Source: Nocardioides sp. GY 10113
Lineage (GTDB): Bacteria > Actinomycetota > Actinomycetes > Propionibacteriales > Nocardioidaceae
DNA: 64,000 nucleotides
Direction of reading: 5' to 3'
Assembly: GCF_004919105.1 (NCBI RefSeq)
Contig: NZ_STGK01000019.1
Location: forward strand, 29,668-93,667
Positions within the stretch are counted from its first letter, which is position 1. Each line of letters starts with the position of its first letter. The notes below the pieces were generated by a model. That model saw only the letters and a list, made by a program, of their open reading frames with translations, had not been told where the DNA came from and searched no databases. Shown piece after piece: positions 16,150-23,979 of this stretch. The translations under genes were made by a program, and so were the position numbers.

Positions 16150-17501
16150 ACCGATCCACCACCACCCGACGATCCTGGCGGCCGGCCGCGGCAGCGGCCG
16201 CCGTCCTGGCGGCCAGCACCGCGATCTCCGCCTGCGGGGCCGGCACGGACCGGGAGAGCTCCGAGGAGTCGACCGGCAGCTCGGTCGGCGTCACCGACGA
16301 CACGATCAAGATCGGCGGGCACTTCCCGCTGACCGGCGTGGCCGCCCCGGGCTACAGCGAGATCCCGGCCGGCGCCCAGGCCTACTACGACTTCGTCAAC
16401 GCGAACGGCGGCGTCAACGGCCGCCAGATCGAGTTCCTGGTCAAGGACGACGCCTACGACCCCACCAAGACCAGCTCGGTCACCAACGAGCTCGTGCTCC
16501 AGGAGGAGGTCTTCGGCATCGTCGGCGGTCTCGGTACGCCGACCCACGGCGCCGTCGTGGACTTCCTCAACGACGAGGAGGTGCCGGACCTGTTCGTCTC
16601 CTCGGGCTCGCGCCAGTGGGGCGAGACGCCCGACCAGTACCCCTTCACCTTCGGCTGGCAGCCCGACTACGTGATCGAGGGCAAGGTCATCGGCCAGTAC
16701 ATCGCCGAGAACCTGCCGGACGCCAAGGTCGGCCTCTTCCTCCAGGGCGACGACCTGGGCGAGGACGGCGAGGCCGGGATCCGGCAGTACGCCGACGGCC
16801 AGATCGTCGAGACCGTGACCTACACGCCGGGCAACACCGACATCGCCCCGCAGATCGCGAAGCTCCAGGCCGCTGGCGCGGACCTCGTGGTCGGCTTCAA
16901 CGTGCCGTCGTACACGGCCCTCTCCCAGCTGGTCTCGCTCAAGCTCGGCTTCCAGCCGCAGTGGATCTACAGCAACATCGGCTCCGACCCCGACCTGGTC
17001 GGGTCCCTGCTGGCGGACTTCTCCGAGGGCGCCGTCAAGGACGGCGCGGCGCTCCTGGGCGGCGTGATCACCACCGAGTACATGCCCGGGATCGGCGACG
17101 ACGACGCGTGGATGCAGCTGTGGGAGAAGGTCTGGGACGAGCAGGGTGGCAAGGGCGACCTGACCAACTACAAGATCTACGGCATGGCGGAGGCCTACAC
17201 CTTCGTCCAGGCGCTGCAGGCGGCCGGTGAGGACCTGACCCGCGAGGGCATCGTCTCGGCGATCGAAGAGGTCGGCTCCACCTTCGAGGGTCCCGGCTAC
17301 GGCCCGTTCCGCTACTCCGCGGACTCCCATCTCGGCCTCTCCGGCATCCAGGTCGTCGAGATCGAGGGCAGCGGCGCCAGCAAGGCGCTGACCCCGGTGC
17401 TGGTCACGGACCTGGGCGACGCGCCGATCGAGGAGGACGACTCCGCTGCCGGCGACGCTCCGCCGGCGAGCGGCCTCCCCGAGGTCGAGCCCGCCAGCTG
17501 A
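16146..17501 (+). CDS. livK: LIV-type substrate-binding lipoprotein (LivK)
   Basis: This 451-residue protein has a lipoprotein signal ending at STAISAC (lipidated C30), followed by a Ser/Glu linker. The type I periplasmic fold starts at DTIKIGGHFPLTGVAAPGYS and includes FLVKDDAYDPTKTSSVTNEL and FGIVGGLGTPTHGAVVDFL, matching the branched-chain amino acid binding family. A Glu/Asp/Pro-rich C-terminal tail is unusual and may be a wall spacer. It is the last transporter gene and is followed by a strong hairpin. The ligand is unknown; neighbouring acyl-CoA and alcohol dehydrogenases suggest a carbon source rather than an amino acid. Confidence 0.9.
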   Translation: MNRSTTTRRSWRPAAAAAAVLAASTAISACGAGTDRESSEESTGSSVGVTDDTIKIGGHFPLTGVAAPGYSEIPAGAQAYYDFVNANGGVNGRQIEFLVKDDAYDPTKTSSVTNELVLQEEVFGIVGGLGTPTHGAVVDFLNDEEVPDLFVSSGSRQWGETPDQYPFTFGWQPDYVIEGKVIGQYIAENLPDAKVGLFLQGDDLGEDGEAGIRQYADGQIVETVTYTPGNTDIAPQIAKLQAAGADLVVGFNVPSYTALSQLVSLKLGFQPQWIYSNIGSDPDLVGSLLADFSEGAVKDGAALLGGVITTEYMPGIGDDDAWMQLWEKVWDEQGGKGDLTNYKIYGMAEAYTFVQALQAAGEDLTREGIVSAIEEVGSTFEGPGYGPFRYSADSHLGLSGIQVVEIEGSGASKALTPVLVTDLGDAPIEEDDSAAGDAPPASGLPEVEPAS

Positions 17502-17517
17502 CCTGCCGACCGCGCCG

Positions 17518-17554
17518 GCTGCCGTCGCGAGCCGACCCGGCTCGCGACGGCAGC
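17518..17554 (+). terminator. Hairpin after livK
   Basis: A 16-bp perfect inverted repeat (GCTGCCGTCGCGAGCC, 17518-17533, and its complement 17539-17554) has a 5-base loop directly after the livK stop. No T-tract follows. It probably ends or attenuates the transporter transcript before the dehydrogenase genes. Confidence 0.65.
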
Positions 17555-17607
17555 GGCGACACCCAGGGCGAACCAGAGGCGACCGAGAGGCGAACGAGAG
17601 GACTGCG

Positions 17608-18789
17608 ATGGACCTGAACCTGACCGACGAGGAGCGCGAGATCCGCCAGTGGGTGCGTGCGTTCGTGACCAAGGAGATCCTGCCGCTGGAGCCGGAGGCT
17701 CTGGCCCGGGAGCGGAAGAACGAGCGCGGCGTCACCCCCGAGGAGATGCGCGACCTCCAGGACAAGGCCAAGCAGGCCGGCTTCTTCGGGGTGCAGACCC
17801 CGGAGGAGTACGGCGGGATGGGGCTCGGCGCGGTGATGACCGCGCTGATCGAGATCGAGCTCGGGCGCTCGTTCATCCCGTTCCGGTTCGCCGGCGAGGC
17901 GGACAACATCCTCTTCGACGCCAACGAGGAGCAGCGGGCGCGCTACCTCGTGCCGACGATCGAGGGCGACCGGCGCTCGTGCTTCGCGATCACCGAGCCC
18001 GGCGCCGGCTCCGACGCCCGGGCGATCCGGACCTCCGCCGTACGCGACGGGGACGAGTGGGTGATCAACGGTGAGAAGACCTTCATCACCGGCGGCAACG
18101 AGGCCGACTTCACGATGGTCTTCGCCGTGACGGACCCGGAGAAGCACCGGGCCGGGATGTCGGGTGAGTCGGTCACCTGCTTCCTGGTCGACCGGGACCA
18201 GGGCTGGCGCTCCGAGATGATCGACACCATGGGGGAGTGGGGACCGGCGTCGCTGGTCTTCGAGGACGTACGCGTGCCCCACTCGGCGATCCTCGGCGAG
18301 GAGGGGCGCGGGTTCGCGATGGCGATGCGCTGGATCGGCAAGGGGCGCTACCTCCTGCCGGCCCGCGCCCTGGGGGCCTGCGAGCGCCTGGTGGAGATGG
18401 CGATGGACCACGCCCGCAACCGCGTCACGTTCGGCAAGCCGATCGCGGAGCGGCAGGCGATCCAGTGGATGGTCGCGGACTCCGCGGTCGAGATCGAGGC
18501 GCTGCGCTGGCTCGTCCTCGGCGCTGCCTGGCAGGTCGACCAGGGCAACGACTCCCGCCAGGCGCAGTCCATGGCCAAGCTCTACGGCGGCACCCGGGCC
18601 AACGAGATCGTGGACCGGATGCTCCAGGTCCATGGCGGCATGGGCTACACCCGCGAGCTCCCGGTCGAGCGCTGGTACCGCGAGCTGCGGCTGCTGCGGA
18701 TCTACGAGGGCACCGACGAGATCCAGCGGCGCACTATCGCCCGCAACCTGCTGCAGGGCTACGCCTCCGTGCGTGGTCACCTCGGCTGA
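17608..18789 (+). CDS. Acyl-CoA dehydrogenase
   Basis: This 393-residue FAD enzyme introduces an alpha,beta double bond in an acyl-CoA. FAITEPGAGSDARAI and WVINGEKTFITGG are the FAD- and substrate-binding signatures. The catalytic base is Glu367 in RIYEGTDEIQ near the C-terminus. VHGGMGYTRELPVERWYREL is the C-terminal family signature. The ATG at 17608 follows GAGAGGAC. It lies after the liv hairpin and 17 bp before a zinc alcohol dehydrogenase gene, with which it probably forms an operon. Chain type is not evident. Confidence 0.92.
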   Translation: MDLNLTDEEREIRQWVRAFVTKEILPLEPEALARERKNERGVTPEEMRDLQDKAKQAGFFGVQTPEEYGGMGLGAVMTALIEIELGRSFIPFRFAGEADNILFDANEEQRARYLVPTIEGDRRSCFAITEPGAGSDARAIRTSAVRDGDEWVINGEKTFITGGNEADFTMVFAVTDPEKHRAGMSGESVTCFLVDRDQGWRSEMIDTMGEWGPASLVFEDVRVPHSAILGEEGRGFAMAMRWIGKGRYLLPARALGACERLVEMAMDHARNRVTFGKPIAERQAIQWMVADSAVEIEALRWLVLGAAWQVDQGNDSRQAQSMAKLYGGTRANEIVDRMLQVHGGMGYTRELPVERWYRELRLLRIYEGTDEIQRRTIARNLLQGYASVRGHLG

Positions 18790-18806
18790 TCGGTGGGGTG
18801 CGCGCG

Positions 18807-19931
18807 ATGAGGATCACGGGGGCCGTGCTGCGGCACGCGCCGGCCGAGGCGCCGTACGCCGAGAGCACGCCGCTCGAGGTGGGCTCCCTCGACCTGTCCG
18901 AGCCGGGGCCGGGTGAGCTGCTGGTACGCATCGAGGCGGCCGGCGTGTGTCACTCCGACCTCTCGGTGATCGACGGGAACCGGCTGCGGCCCACCCCGAT
19001 GCTGCTCGGTCACGAGGCGGCCGGCGTGGTGGAGGTCGTCGGAGAAGGCGTCCGGGACGTCGCCGTCGGCGACCATGTGGTGCTGGTCTACGTGCCCAGC
19101 TGCGGGTCGTGCCGATTCTGCTCCTCGGGGCGCCCCGCGCTGTGCCCGGCGGCGGTGGTCGCCAACACCGCCGGCGACCTGGTCGGCGGCGGCTCGCGGC
19201 TGAGCCAGGAGGGCGAGGAGGTCCGCCACCACCTCGGCGTCTCCGCCTTCGCCTCGCACGCCGTCGTCGACCGTTCCTCGGCCGTGGTGGTGGACCGCGA
19301 CGTGCCGCTGGGCACGGCGGCGCTCTTCGGGTGCGCCATGCTGACCGGCTACGGCGCGGTGACCCGCACCGCCGGTGTCGCGCCGGGGGAGTCGGTGGCG
19401 GTCTTCGGCCTCGGCGGCGTCGGTCTCGCTGCGGTCATGGGGGCCGCGGCGACCGGGGCCTGGCCGGTCGTCGCCGTCGACCCCGTGCCGGAGAAGCAGA
19501 AGCTGGCGCTGGAGGTCGGCGCCAGCCACGCCTGCGCGCCCGAGCAGCTGGACGCCCTCCTCGAGGAGATCGCCCCGGAGCGGTTCGACTGGGCCTTCGA
19601 GGCCGTCGGTTCTGCGCGGGTCTTCGAGGCGGCGTACGCCGTCACGGGGCGGGGCGGCGGCACGGTCTCGATGGGGCTGCCGCATCCGTCGGCGACCCTT
19701 CAGCTGCCGGCGCTGAGCATCGTCGCGGAGAACCGGCGGGTGCTCGGCTCCTACATGGGGTCCGCCCGCCCCGCCGTCGACATCCCCGCGATGATCGGGC
19801 TGTGGCGGGCAGGCCGGCTCCCGGTCGACCGGCTGATCTCGGACGAGCTCCCCCTGCGGGACGTCAACCGCGCCATGGACGAGCTCGCCACCGGGAGGGC
19901 CGTGCGGCAGGTGCTGCGTCCCCACGCGTGA
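18807..19931 (+). CDS. Zinc-dependent alcohol dehydrogenase (MDR family)
   Basis: This 374-residue enzyme has both zinc sites of the medium-chain dehydrogenases. Catalytic ligands are C48 (GVCHSD), H69 (GHEAAG) and C176 (GCAMLTG). Structural zinc ligands are C99, C102, C105 and C113. GLGGVG (201-206) is the NAD(H) loop. Overall it resembles class III-type/mycothiol-dependent formaldehyde dehydrogenase relatives, but no specific residues prove that substrate. It follows an acyl-CoA dehydrogenase and together they may oxidise an alcohol or aldehyde derived from an imported substrate. Confidence 0.88.
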   Translation: MRITGAVLRHAPAEAPYAESTPLEVGSLDLSEPGPGELLVRIEAAGVCHSDLSVIDGNRLRPTPMLLGHEAAGVVEVVGEGVRDVAVGDHVVLVYVPSCGSCRFCSSGRPALCPAAVVANTAGDLVGGGSRLSQEGEEVRHHLGVSAFASHAVVDRSSAVVVDRDVPLGTAALFGCAMLTGYGAVTRTAGVAPGESVAVFGLGGVGLAAVMGAAATGAWPVVAVDPVPEKQKLALEVGASHACAPEQLDALLEEIAPERFDWAFEAVGSARVFEAAYAVTGRGGGTVSMGLPHPSATLQLPALSIVAENRRVLGSYMGSARPAVDIPAMIGLWRAGRLPVDRLISDELPLRDVNRAMDELATGRAVRQVLRPHA

Positions 19932-19960
19932 CGCCGCGCTGTCGCCGGCGTCCACCAGAC

Positions 19961-19998
19961 ACCCGCGGGCCGAGGAGGCACGCCCTCGGTCCGCGGGT
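19961..19998 (+). terminator. Hairpin after the alcohol dehydrogenase gene
   Basis: Arms ACCCGCGGGCCGAGG (19961-19975) and CCTCGGTCCGCGGGT (19984-19998) pair over 15 positions with one wobble, with an 8-base loop. It lies 29 bp after the stop and has no T-tract. Confidence 0.55.
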
Positions 19999-20092
19999 CA
20001 CCACCTCGGGGTCTCGCCCGGAGACGGCGTGCGGGCGCGATTTCCCCGAACTCGACCATGCACGCCGGCTCCCGATGTGGTGTTGTCGGGAG

Positions 20093-21217
20093 ATGGTGGT
20101 GCCGAGGCGCCGCATCGTGGTGGCGCTCACCGTGCTGATCTTGCTACTGCTGGCGGCGGTGGTGCGCGACCCGGTGGCCGCGGAGGTCCCGGATCCACAG
20201 CCCGAGGCCGGGTGGGGGGTCAACGGCACGGTGCGGGCGACCGCCATCGCCGGCGACGTCGTGGTCGTGGGCGGCTCGTTCAGCGCCGCCGTCGCGCCCA
20301 ACGGCGCCACCACCCCGCGCCAGAACCTCGCTGCGTTCGACCGCACCACGGGCGCCCTGCTGCCCTGGCGCGCCGATGCCAACTACACGGTGCGGGCGCT
20401 CACCACCGACGGCACCACGGTCTGGGTCGGTGGCGAGTTCACCCGCATCGGGGATGTCAGCGTGCAACGCGGCGCGCGCCTCGACCCGGTGACGGGGGAG
20501 GTCGACCGGTCGTTCGTGCTCGGGGCGGACCGGGTCGTGTACGCGCTCGACGTGCGTGGCTCGCAGCTCTTCGTCGGTGGTTCGTTCATCGCTCTGCGCG
20601 GCGCCCGGCACGTCCGGGTCGCTCAGGTCGACGCCGCCACGGGGGAGCCGTCGAGCCAGTTCCGGGGCATCGCCAACGCGCCGGTGCTCGGCGTCGCCGC
20701 GTCGCCGACCTCTGACGTGCTCTACCTCGCCGGCCAGTTCAGTCGCCTGAACGGCGTCGATCGGGCCGGGATCGGGGCGGTCTCGGCGACCACCGGCGCC
20801 ACCACCGGGCCGTCGTTCAGCCGGTCGGTCCGACCTTCGCTCGGCGTCGACGTCAGTGACGACGGCAGCCGGATCTTCGGCGCCGGCGGGGGGCAGGCCA
20901 ACTCGATCTCGGCCTGGACCACCGGTGACGGCGCACGGCGGTGGGCGATGACGGCGATGGGCGACGTGCAGGCGGTGCGCTACTACGACGGCGACGTCTA
21001 CTTCGGGTTCCACGAGGGCTTCCGCAACGACACCAGCGTCAGGCTGCTCGTCGCGGACGCCGTCTCCGGGGCCCTGGACAACTCGTTCCGCCCGTCCTTC
21101 AACCAGTTCTGGGGCGTGCGGGCGATCGACGCGACCGCCGGCGGCGTGGTCGCGGGCGGCCAGTTCACCTGGGTCAGCGGCACCCGCGCGAACTACTACG
21201 TCCGGTTCATGCCCTGA
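20093..21217 (+). CDS. Secreted repeat (beta-propeller-like) protein of unknown function
   Basis: This 374-residue protein starts with a hydrophobic segment (IVVALTVLILLLLAAVV) acting as signal or anchor. The rest is a series of blades with a recurring V-x-GG-x-F pattern: VVVVGGSFSAAV, VWVGGEFTRIG, LFVGGSFIALRG, LYLAGQFSRLNG, VVAGGQFTWVSG. Each is followed by a segment like A-x-D-x-x-T-G, as in delta-60/kelch-like propellers. No catalytic residues are recognisable, so a binding or structural role outside the membrane is inferred. It is flanked by a terminator and the tRNA terminator, and appears monocistronic. Confidence 0.65.
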   Translation: MVVPRRRIVVALTVLILLLLAAVVRDPVAAEVPDPQPEAGWGVNGTVRATAIAGDVVVVGGSFSAAVAPNGATTPRQNLAAFDRTTGALLPWRADANYTVRALTTDGTTVWVGGEFTRIGDVSVQRGARLDPVTGEVDRSFVLGADRVVYALDVRGSQLFVGGSFIALRGARHVRVAQVDAATGEPSSQFRGIANAPVLGVAASPTSDVLYLAGQFSRLNGVDRAGIGAVSATTGATTGPSFSRSVRPSLGVDVSDDGSRIFGAGGGQANSISAWTTGDGARRWAMTAMGDVQAVRYYDGDVYFGFHEGFRNDTSVRLLVADAVSGALDNSFRPSFNQFWGVRAIDATAGGVVAGGQFTWVSGTRANYYVRFMP

Positions 21218-21226
21218 CGTCGATCG

Positions 21227-21265
21227 AAAAACGCTCGAGGGCCGCACGTCTCCGTGCGGCCCTCG
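21227..21265 (-). terminator. Intrinsic terminator of tRNA-Val(CAC)
   Basis: A 12-bp perfect stem (CGAGGGCCGCAC at 21236-21247, GTGCGGCCCTCG at 21254-21265) with a 6-base loop is followed on the minus strand by GCGTTTTTCG. The five-T run makes this the clearest intrinsic terminator of the window. It may also act on the plus-strand gene ending at 21217. Confidence 0.85.
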
Positions 21266-21270
21266 GTCTG

Positions 21271-21342
21271 TGGGCGATACTGGGTTCGAACCAGTGACCT
21301 CTTCGGTGTGAACGAAGCGCGCTACCACTGCGCCAATCGCCC
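21271..21342 (-). tRNA. tRNA-Val (anticodon CAC)
   Basis: The 72-base cloverleaf has acceptor GGGCGAT pairing with ATCGCCC, the GGTTCGAACC T-arm, anticodon stem CTTCG/CGAAG and loop TTCACAC, giving anticodon CAC (codon GTG). The CCA end is not encoded; CAG follows the discriminator A. It is followed by a terminator and is transcribed alone. Confidence 0.95.
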
Positions 21343-21413
21343 GTCATCGCTGTCGGTTTCCGACTGCGAAGAGGACTGTAGCCCATGGGCCGTCCACTCT
21401 TCACATCGGGGGG

Positions 21414-22241
21414 TCAGCGGTCGAGGCCGAGCAGCTCCTGCTCCCGCTCGCGCCAGCGCCGGGCCGCCGCCGCGGTGACCGGACCGGGTGCGGGCAGCTC
21501 GCGCTCGTCCCACCGTCGGACCGCCTGGACGTCGCGGGTGGTCGAGGCCAGGAAGATCTCGTCGGCGACGGACGCCACCTCGATCGGCTCGTCCACCTCG
21601 CGCGCCCCGAACCACTCGATCACCAGGTCGCGGGTGACGCCGGCGAGGCAGCCGCTGGCCAGGGTGGGCGTGCGCAGCTCGCCGTCCACGACGTAGAAGA
21701 CGTTGCTGCCGGTCCCCTCGCACAGGTGGCCCTGGAGGTTGGTGAAGACCGCCTCGCTCGCGCCGTGCTCGGCCGCGCGGGCCAGCGCGACCACGTTCTC
21801 GGCGTACGAGGTGGTCTTGAGGCCGGCCAGGGCGCCACGCTCGTTGCGCGGCCAGGGGACGGTCACCACCGACGTGGTGGAGGGGGCGGGCTCCATCGCT
21901 GCGGCCACCACCACGACCGTGAGCGGGTCCGTGCCGCGGCCCGATCCCAGGGGGGCGTTGCCGCCGGTGACGGTGATCCGGAGGCGGCCGAGTGCGAGGT
22001 GCTCCTGGGCGAGGACCGCGACGACACCCGCGCGGACGTCGTCGACGTCGAGGCCCACCAGCCCGAGTCCGGCCGCCGAGCGCTCGAGGCGGGCGAGGTG
22101 GCGACCCAGGGCGAACGGCAGCCCGTCGACCACCTTGACCGCCTCGAAGACGCCGTCGCCGACGGTGAAGCCGTGGTCGGTGACCGGGACCGCCGGACCG
22201 GTCGCGTCGGGCAGGAGGTCTCCGTTGATCCACGCGTGCAT
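21414..22241 (-). CDS. Class IV PLP aminotransferase-fold enzyme (aminodeoxychorismate lyase-like)
   Basis: This 275-residue protein starts MHAWINGDLLP and has VTDHGFTVGDGVFEAVKV, the N-terminal pattern of the PabC/IlvE/D-amino acid aminotransferase group. LKTTSYAENVVALARA contains the region around the PLP-linked Lys, and NLQGHLCEGTGSNVFYV and LASGCLAGVTRDLV are the phosphate-binding segments. PabC makes 4-aminobenzoate for folate; a branched-chain or D-amino acid transaminase is the alternative. It stands alone between tRNA genes. The ATG at 22241 is chosen from the family N-terminus; earlier codons are in a non-conserved stretch. Confidence 0.78.
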   Translation of the reverse strand: MHAWINGDLLPDATGPAVPVTDHGFTVGDGVFEAVKVVDGLPFALGRHLARLERSAAGLGLVGLDVDDVRAGVVAVLAQEHLALGRLRITVTGGNAPLGSGRGTDPLTVVVVAAAMEPAPSTTSVVTVPWPRNERGALAGLKTTSYAENVVALARAAEHGASEAVFTNLQGHLCEGTGSNVFYVVDGELRTPTLASGCLAGVTRDLVIEWFGAREVDEPIEVASVADEIFLASTTRDVQAVRRWDERELPAPGPVTAAAARRWREREQELLGLDR

Positions 22242-22322
22242 GGGCTCAAGCCTAGGAGGGTCGGCGTGGGGCGCCGCCCGCGGTCCGGTGCCGCCGGCGA
22301 CGCCCCGAGGGACCCCCCGTTT

Positions 22323-22350
22323 TTGCACGATCCTGGGGATCCGCTAATGT
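22323..22350 (+). promoter_or_regulatory. Putative tRNA operon promoter
   Basis: TTGCAC (22323-22328) and TAATGT (22345-22350) are separated by 16 bases, resembling a sigma-70-type promoter 52 bp ahead of the first tRNA-Gly. They stand out in otherwise very GC-rich DNA. Confidence 0.5.
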
Positions 22351-22401
22351 TCTCGACGCAGCAGCAAGCCGGCCGGAAACGGGCGGCGAACCGGTTGCGA
22401 T

Positions 22402-22474
22402 GCGGACGTAGCTCAGTTGGTAGAGCGCAACCTTGCCAAGGTTGAGGTCGCGAGTTCGAGCCTCGTCGTCCGCT
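22402..22474 (+). tRNA. tRNA-Gly (anticodon GCC), copy 1
   Basis: The 73-base cloverleaf has acceptor GCGGACG/CGTCCGC, GAGTTCGAGCC T-arm and anticodon loop TTGCCAA (anticodon GCC). Discriminator T at 22474 is not followed by an encoded CCA. It differs from copy 2 in the anticodon stem and variable region. Confidence 0.95.
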
Positions 22475-22555
22475 CGGAGAGGTCAGATCCACTGGCTGAC
22501 CAGGGGTCAGCCTGGCTCCGGATGAGAATCCGGGTCCAGGGACTGGCATCTGCGC

Positions 22556-22626
22556 GGTGGGTTGGCCGAGAGGCGAGGCAACGGACTGCAAATCCGTGTA
22601 CACGGGTTCAAATCCCGTACCCACCT
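22556..22626 (+). tRNA. tRNA-Cys (anticodon GCA)
   Basis: The 71-base cloverleaf has acceptor GGTGGGT/ACCCACC, GGGTTCAAATCCC T-arm, anticodon stem ACGGA/TCCGT and loop CTGCAAA, giving GCA. CCA is not encoded after discriminator T. Confidence 0.94.
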
Positions 22627-22643
22627 CGAATAACTAAAGACTT

Positions 22644-22715
22644 GGGCGATTGGCGCAGCGGTAGCGCGCTTCCTTGACACGGAAGAGGTCACTGGTTCAA
22701 ACCCAGTATCGCCCA
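22644..22715 (+). tRNA. tRNA-Val (anticodon GAC), copy 1
   Basis: The 72-base cloverleaf has acceptor GGGCGAT/ATCGCCC and anticodon loop TTGACAC between CTTCC and GGAAG, giving GAC. CCA is encoded at 22716-22718. Confidence 0.95.
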
Positions 22716-22817
22716 CCACTCTTCACGCGAGATCCCGCCCGGTTCCGGGCGGGGGACGCAGTCCAGGGGAGGGACCTGGAAGACGCTGGAACCGGTCGAG
22801 AGGCCGGCCACGGCAGT

Positions 22818-22890
<73 letters not shown>

Positions 22891-22991
22891 CCAAGGCCCC
22901 GCTCGGAACGGCATGACCGATCCGGGCGGGGCTGGGTCAATTTCCTCCGGGGCCGTCGCTGAGCCGGCCGCTGGACGGGGGAGACCGTCCC

Positions 22992-23063
22992 GGGCGATTG
23001 GCGCAGCGGTAGCGCGCTTCCTTGACACGGAAGAGGTCACTGGTTCAAACCCAGTATCGCCCA
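22992..23063 (+). tRNA. tRNA-Val (anticodon GAC), copy 2
   Basis: This gene is identical in sequence to copy 1 at 22644 as far as I can compare by eye, with CCA encoded at 23064-23066. The Gly-Val order is repeated, suggesting a tandem duplication. Confidence 0.95.
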
Positions 23064-23163
23064 CCACCATCGGTCGACGATTGCGACGGCTGATTCCTTA
23101 CGAGGCGCGAAACGGCGCCCCGAACGGCTCCCCAGACGAGGCATTTCTTGCCAGAGTCGCGGG

Positions 23164-23979
23164 GTGAGCACTCCCATCGCCGAGGTCGCGGTCATCGGCG
23201 GCACCGGCTTCTACCGGTTCCTGGACGAGGCGACCCACGTCGACGTCACGACGCCGTACGGCGCCCCGTCGGCGCCGGTCGCGATCGGCAGACTGGCCGG
23301 GCGCAGCGTCGCCTTCCTCCCACGCCACGGCGAGCACCACGACTTCCCGCCGCACGCGATCAACTACCGGGCCAACATCTGGGCGCTGGCGGCGCTCGGC
23401 GTACGGCAGGTGCTGGCGCCGTGCGCGGTGGGCGGCCTCGGCACGAGCGTGTCGCCGGGCGACCTGGTGGTCCCCGACCAGCTCGTGGACCGCACGTCGG
23501 GCCGGGTGCAGACCTACGTGACCTCCGGCGCCGTGCACCTGCCGTTCGCCGACCCCTACTGTCCCGGCGTCTCCGCGGCGCTGGCGGCCGACGGTGCCGT
23601 CACGGCCGGCGGCACGATGGTGGTGATCGAGGGACCCCGGTTCTCGACCCGGGCGGAGTCGCAGGGGTACGCCGCGGCCGGCTGGTCGCTGGTCAACATG
23701 ACCGGCCATCCCGAGGCGGTGCTGGCCCGGGAGATGCGGCTCTGCTACGCCACGTTGGCCCTGGTCACCGACATGGACGCCGGGGAGTCGGTGGGCCAGG
23801 GCGTGGGTCAGGAGGAGGTCTTCGCCCTGTTCCGCGCGAATCTCGAGCGGCTCGGCGACCTGCTCGGCGGGGCCATCGGGCGGCTGCCGGACCCGACGGG
23901 GTGCAGCTGCTCCGCCTGGGCCGACGACATCGAGCTCACGTACGAGATCCCGAGCGAGATCCCCAGCGAGATCCCGTGA
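23164..23979 (+). CDS. mtnP: S-methyl-5'-thioadenosine/purine nucleoside phosphorylase
   Basis: This 271-residue phosphorylase cleaves methylthioadenosine (or a purine nucleoside) with phosphate. VAVIGGTGFYRF binds phosphate, LPRHGEHHDFPPHAINYRAN is the MTAP signature, and VIEGPRFSTRAES and LVNMTGHPEAVLAREM are conserved active-site segments. It starts with GTG. The C-terminus carries an EIPSEIPSEIP microrepeat not expected in the family. The stop overlaps the start of an epimerase gene (GTGA). Confidence 0.87.
   Translation: MSTPIAEVAVIGGTGFYRFLDEATHVDVTTPYGAPSAPVAIGRLAGRSVAFLPRHGEHHDFPPHAINYRANIWALAALGVRQVLAPCAVGGLGTSVSPGDLVVPDQLVDRTSGRVQTYVTSGAVHLPFADPYCPGVSAALAADGAVTAGGTMVVIEGPRFSTRAESQGYAAAGWSLVNMTGHPEAVLAREMRLCYATLALVTDMDAGESVGQGVGQEEVFALFRANLERLGDLLGGAIGRLPDPTGCSCSAWADDIELTYEIPSEIPSEIP

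Noticed and set aside
16146..17501. Assigning livK to leucine/isoleucine/valine uptake
   Set aside because: The fold family also binds amides, urea and aromatic or aliphatic acids; no ligand residues can be assigned by eye.
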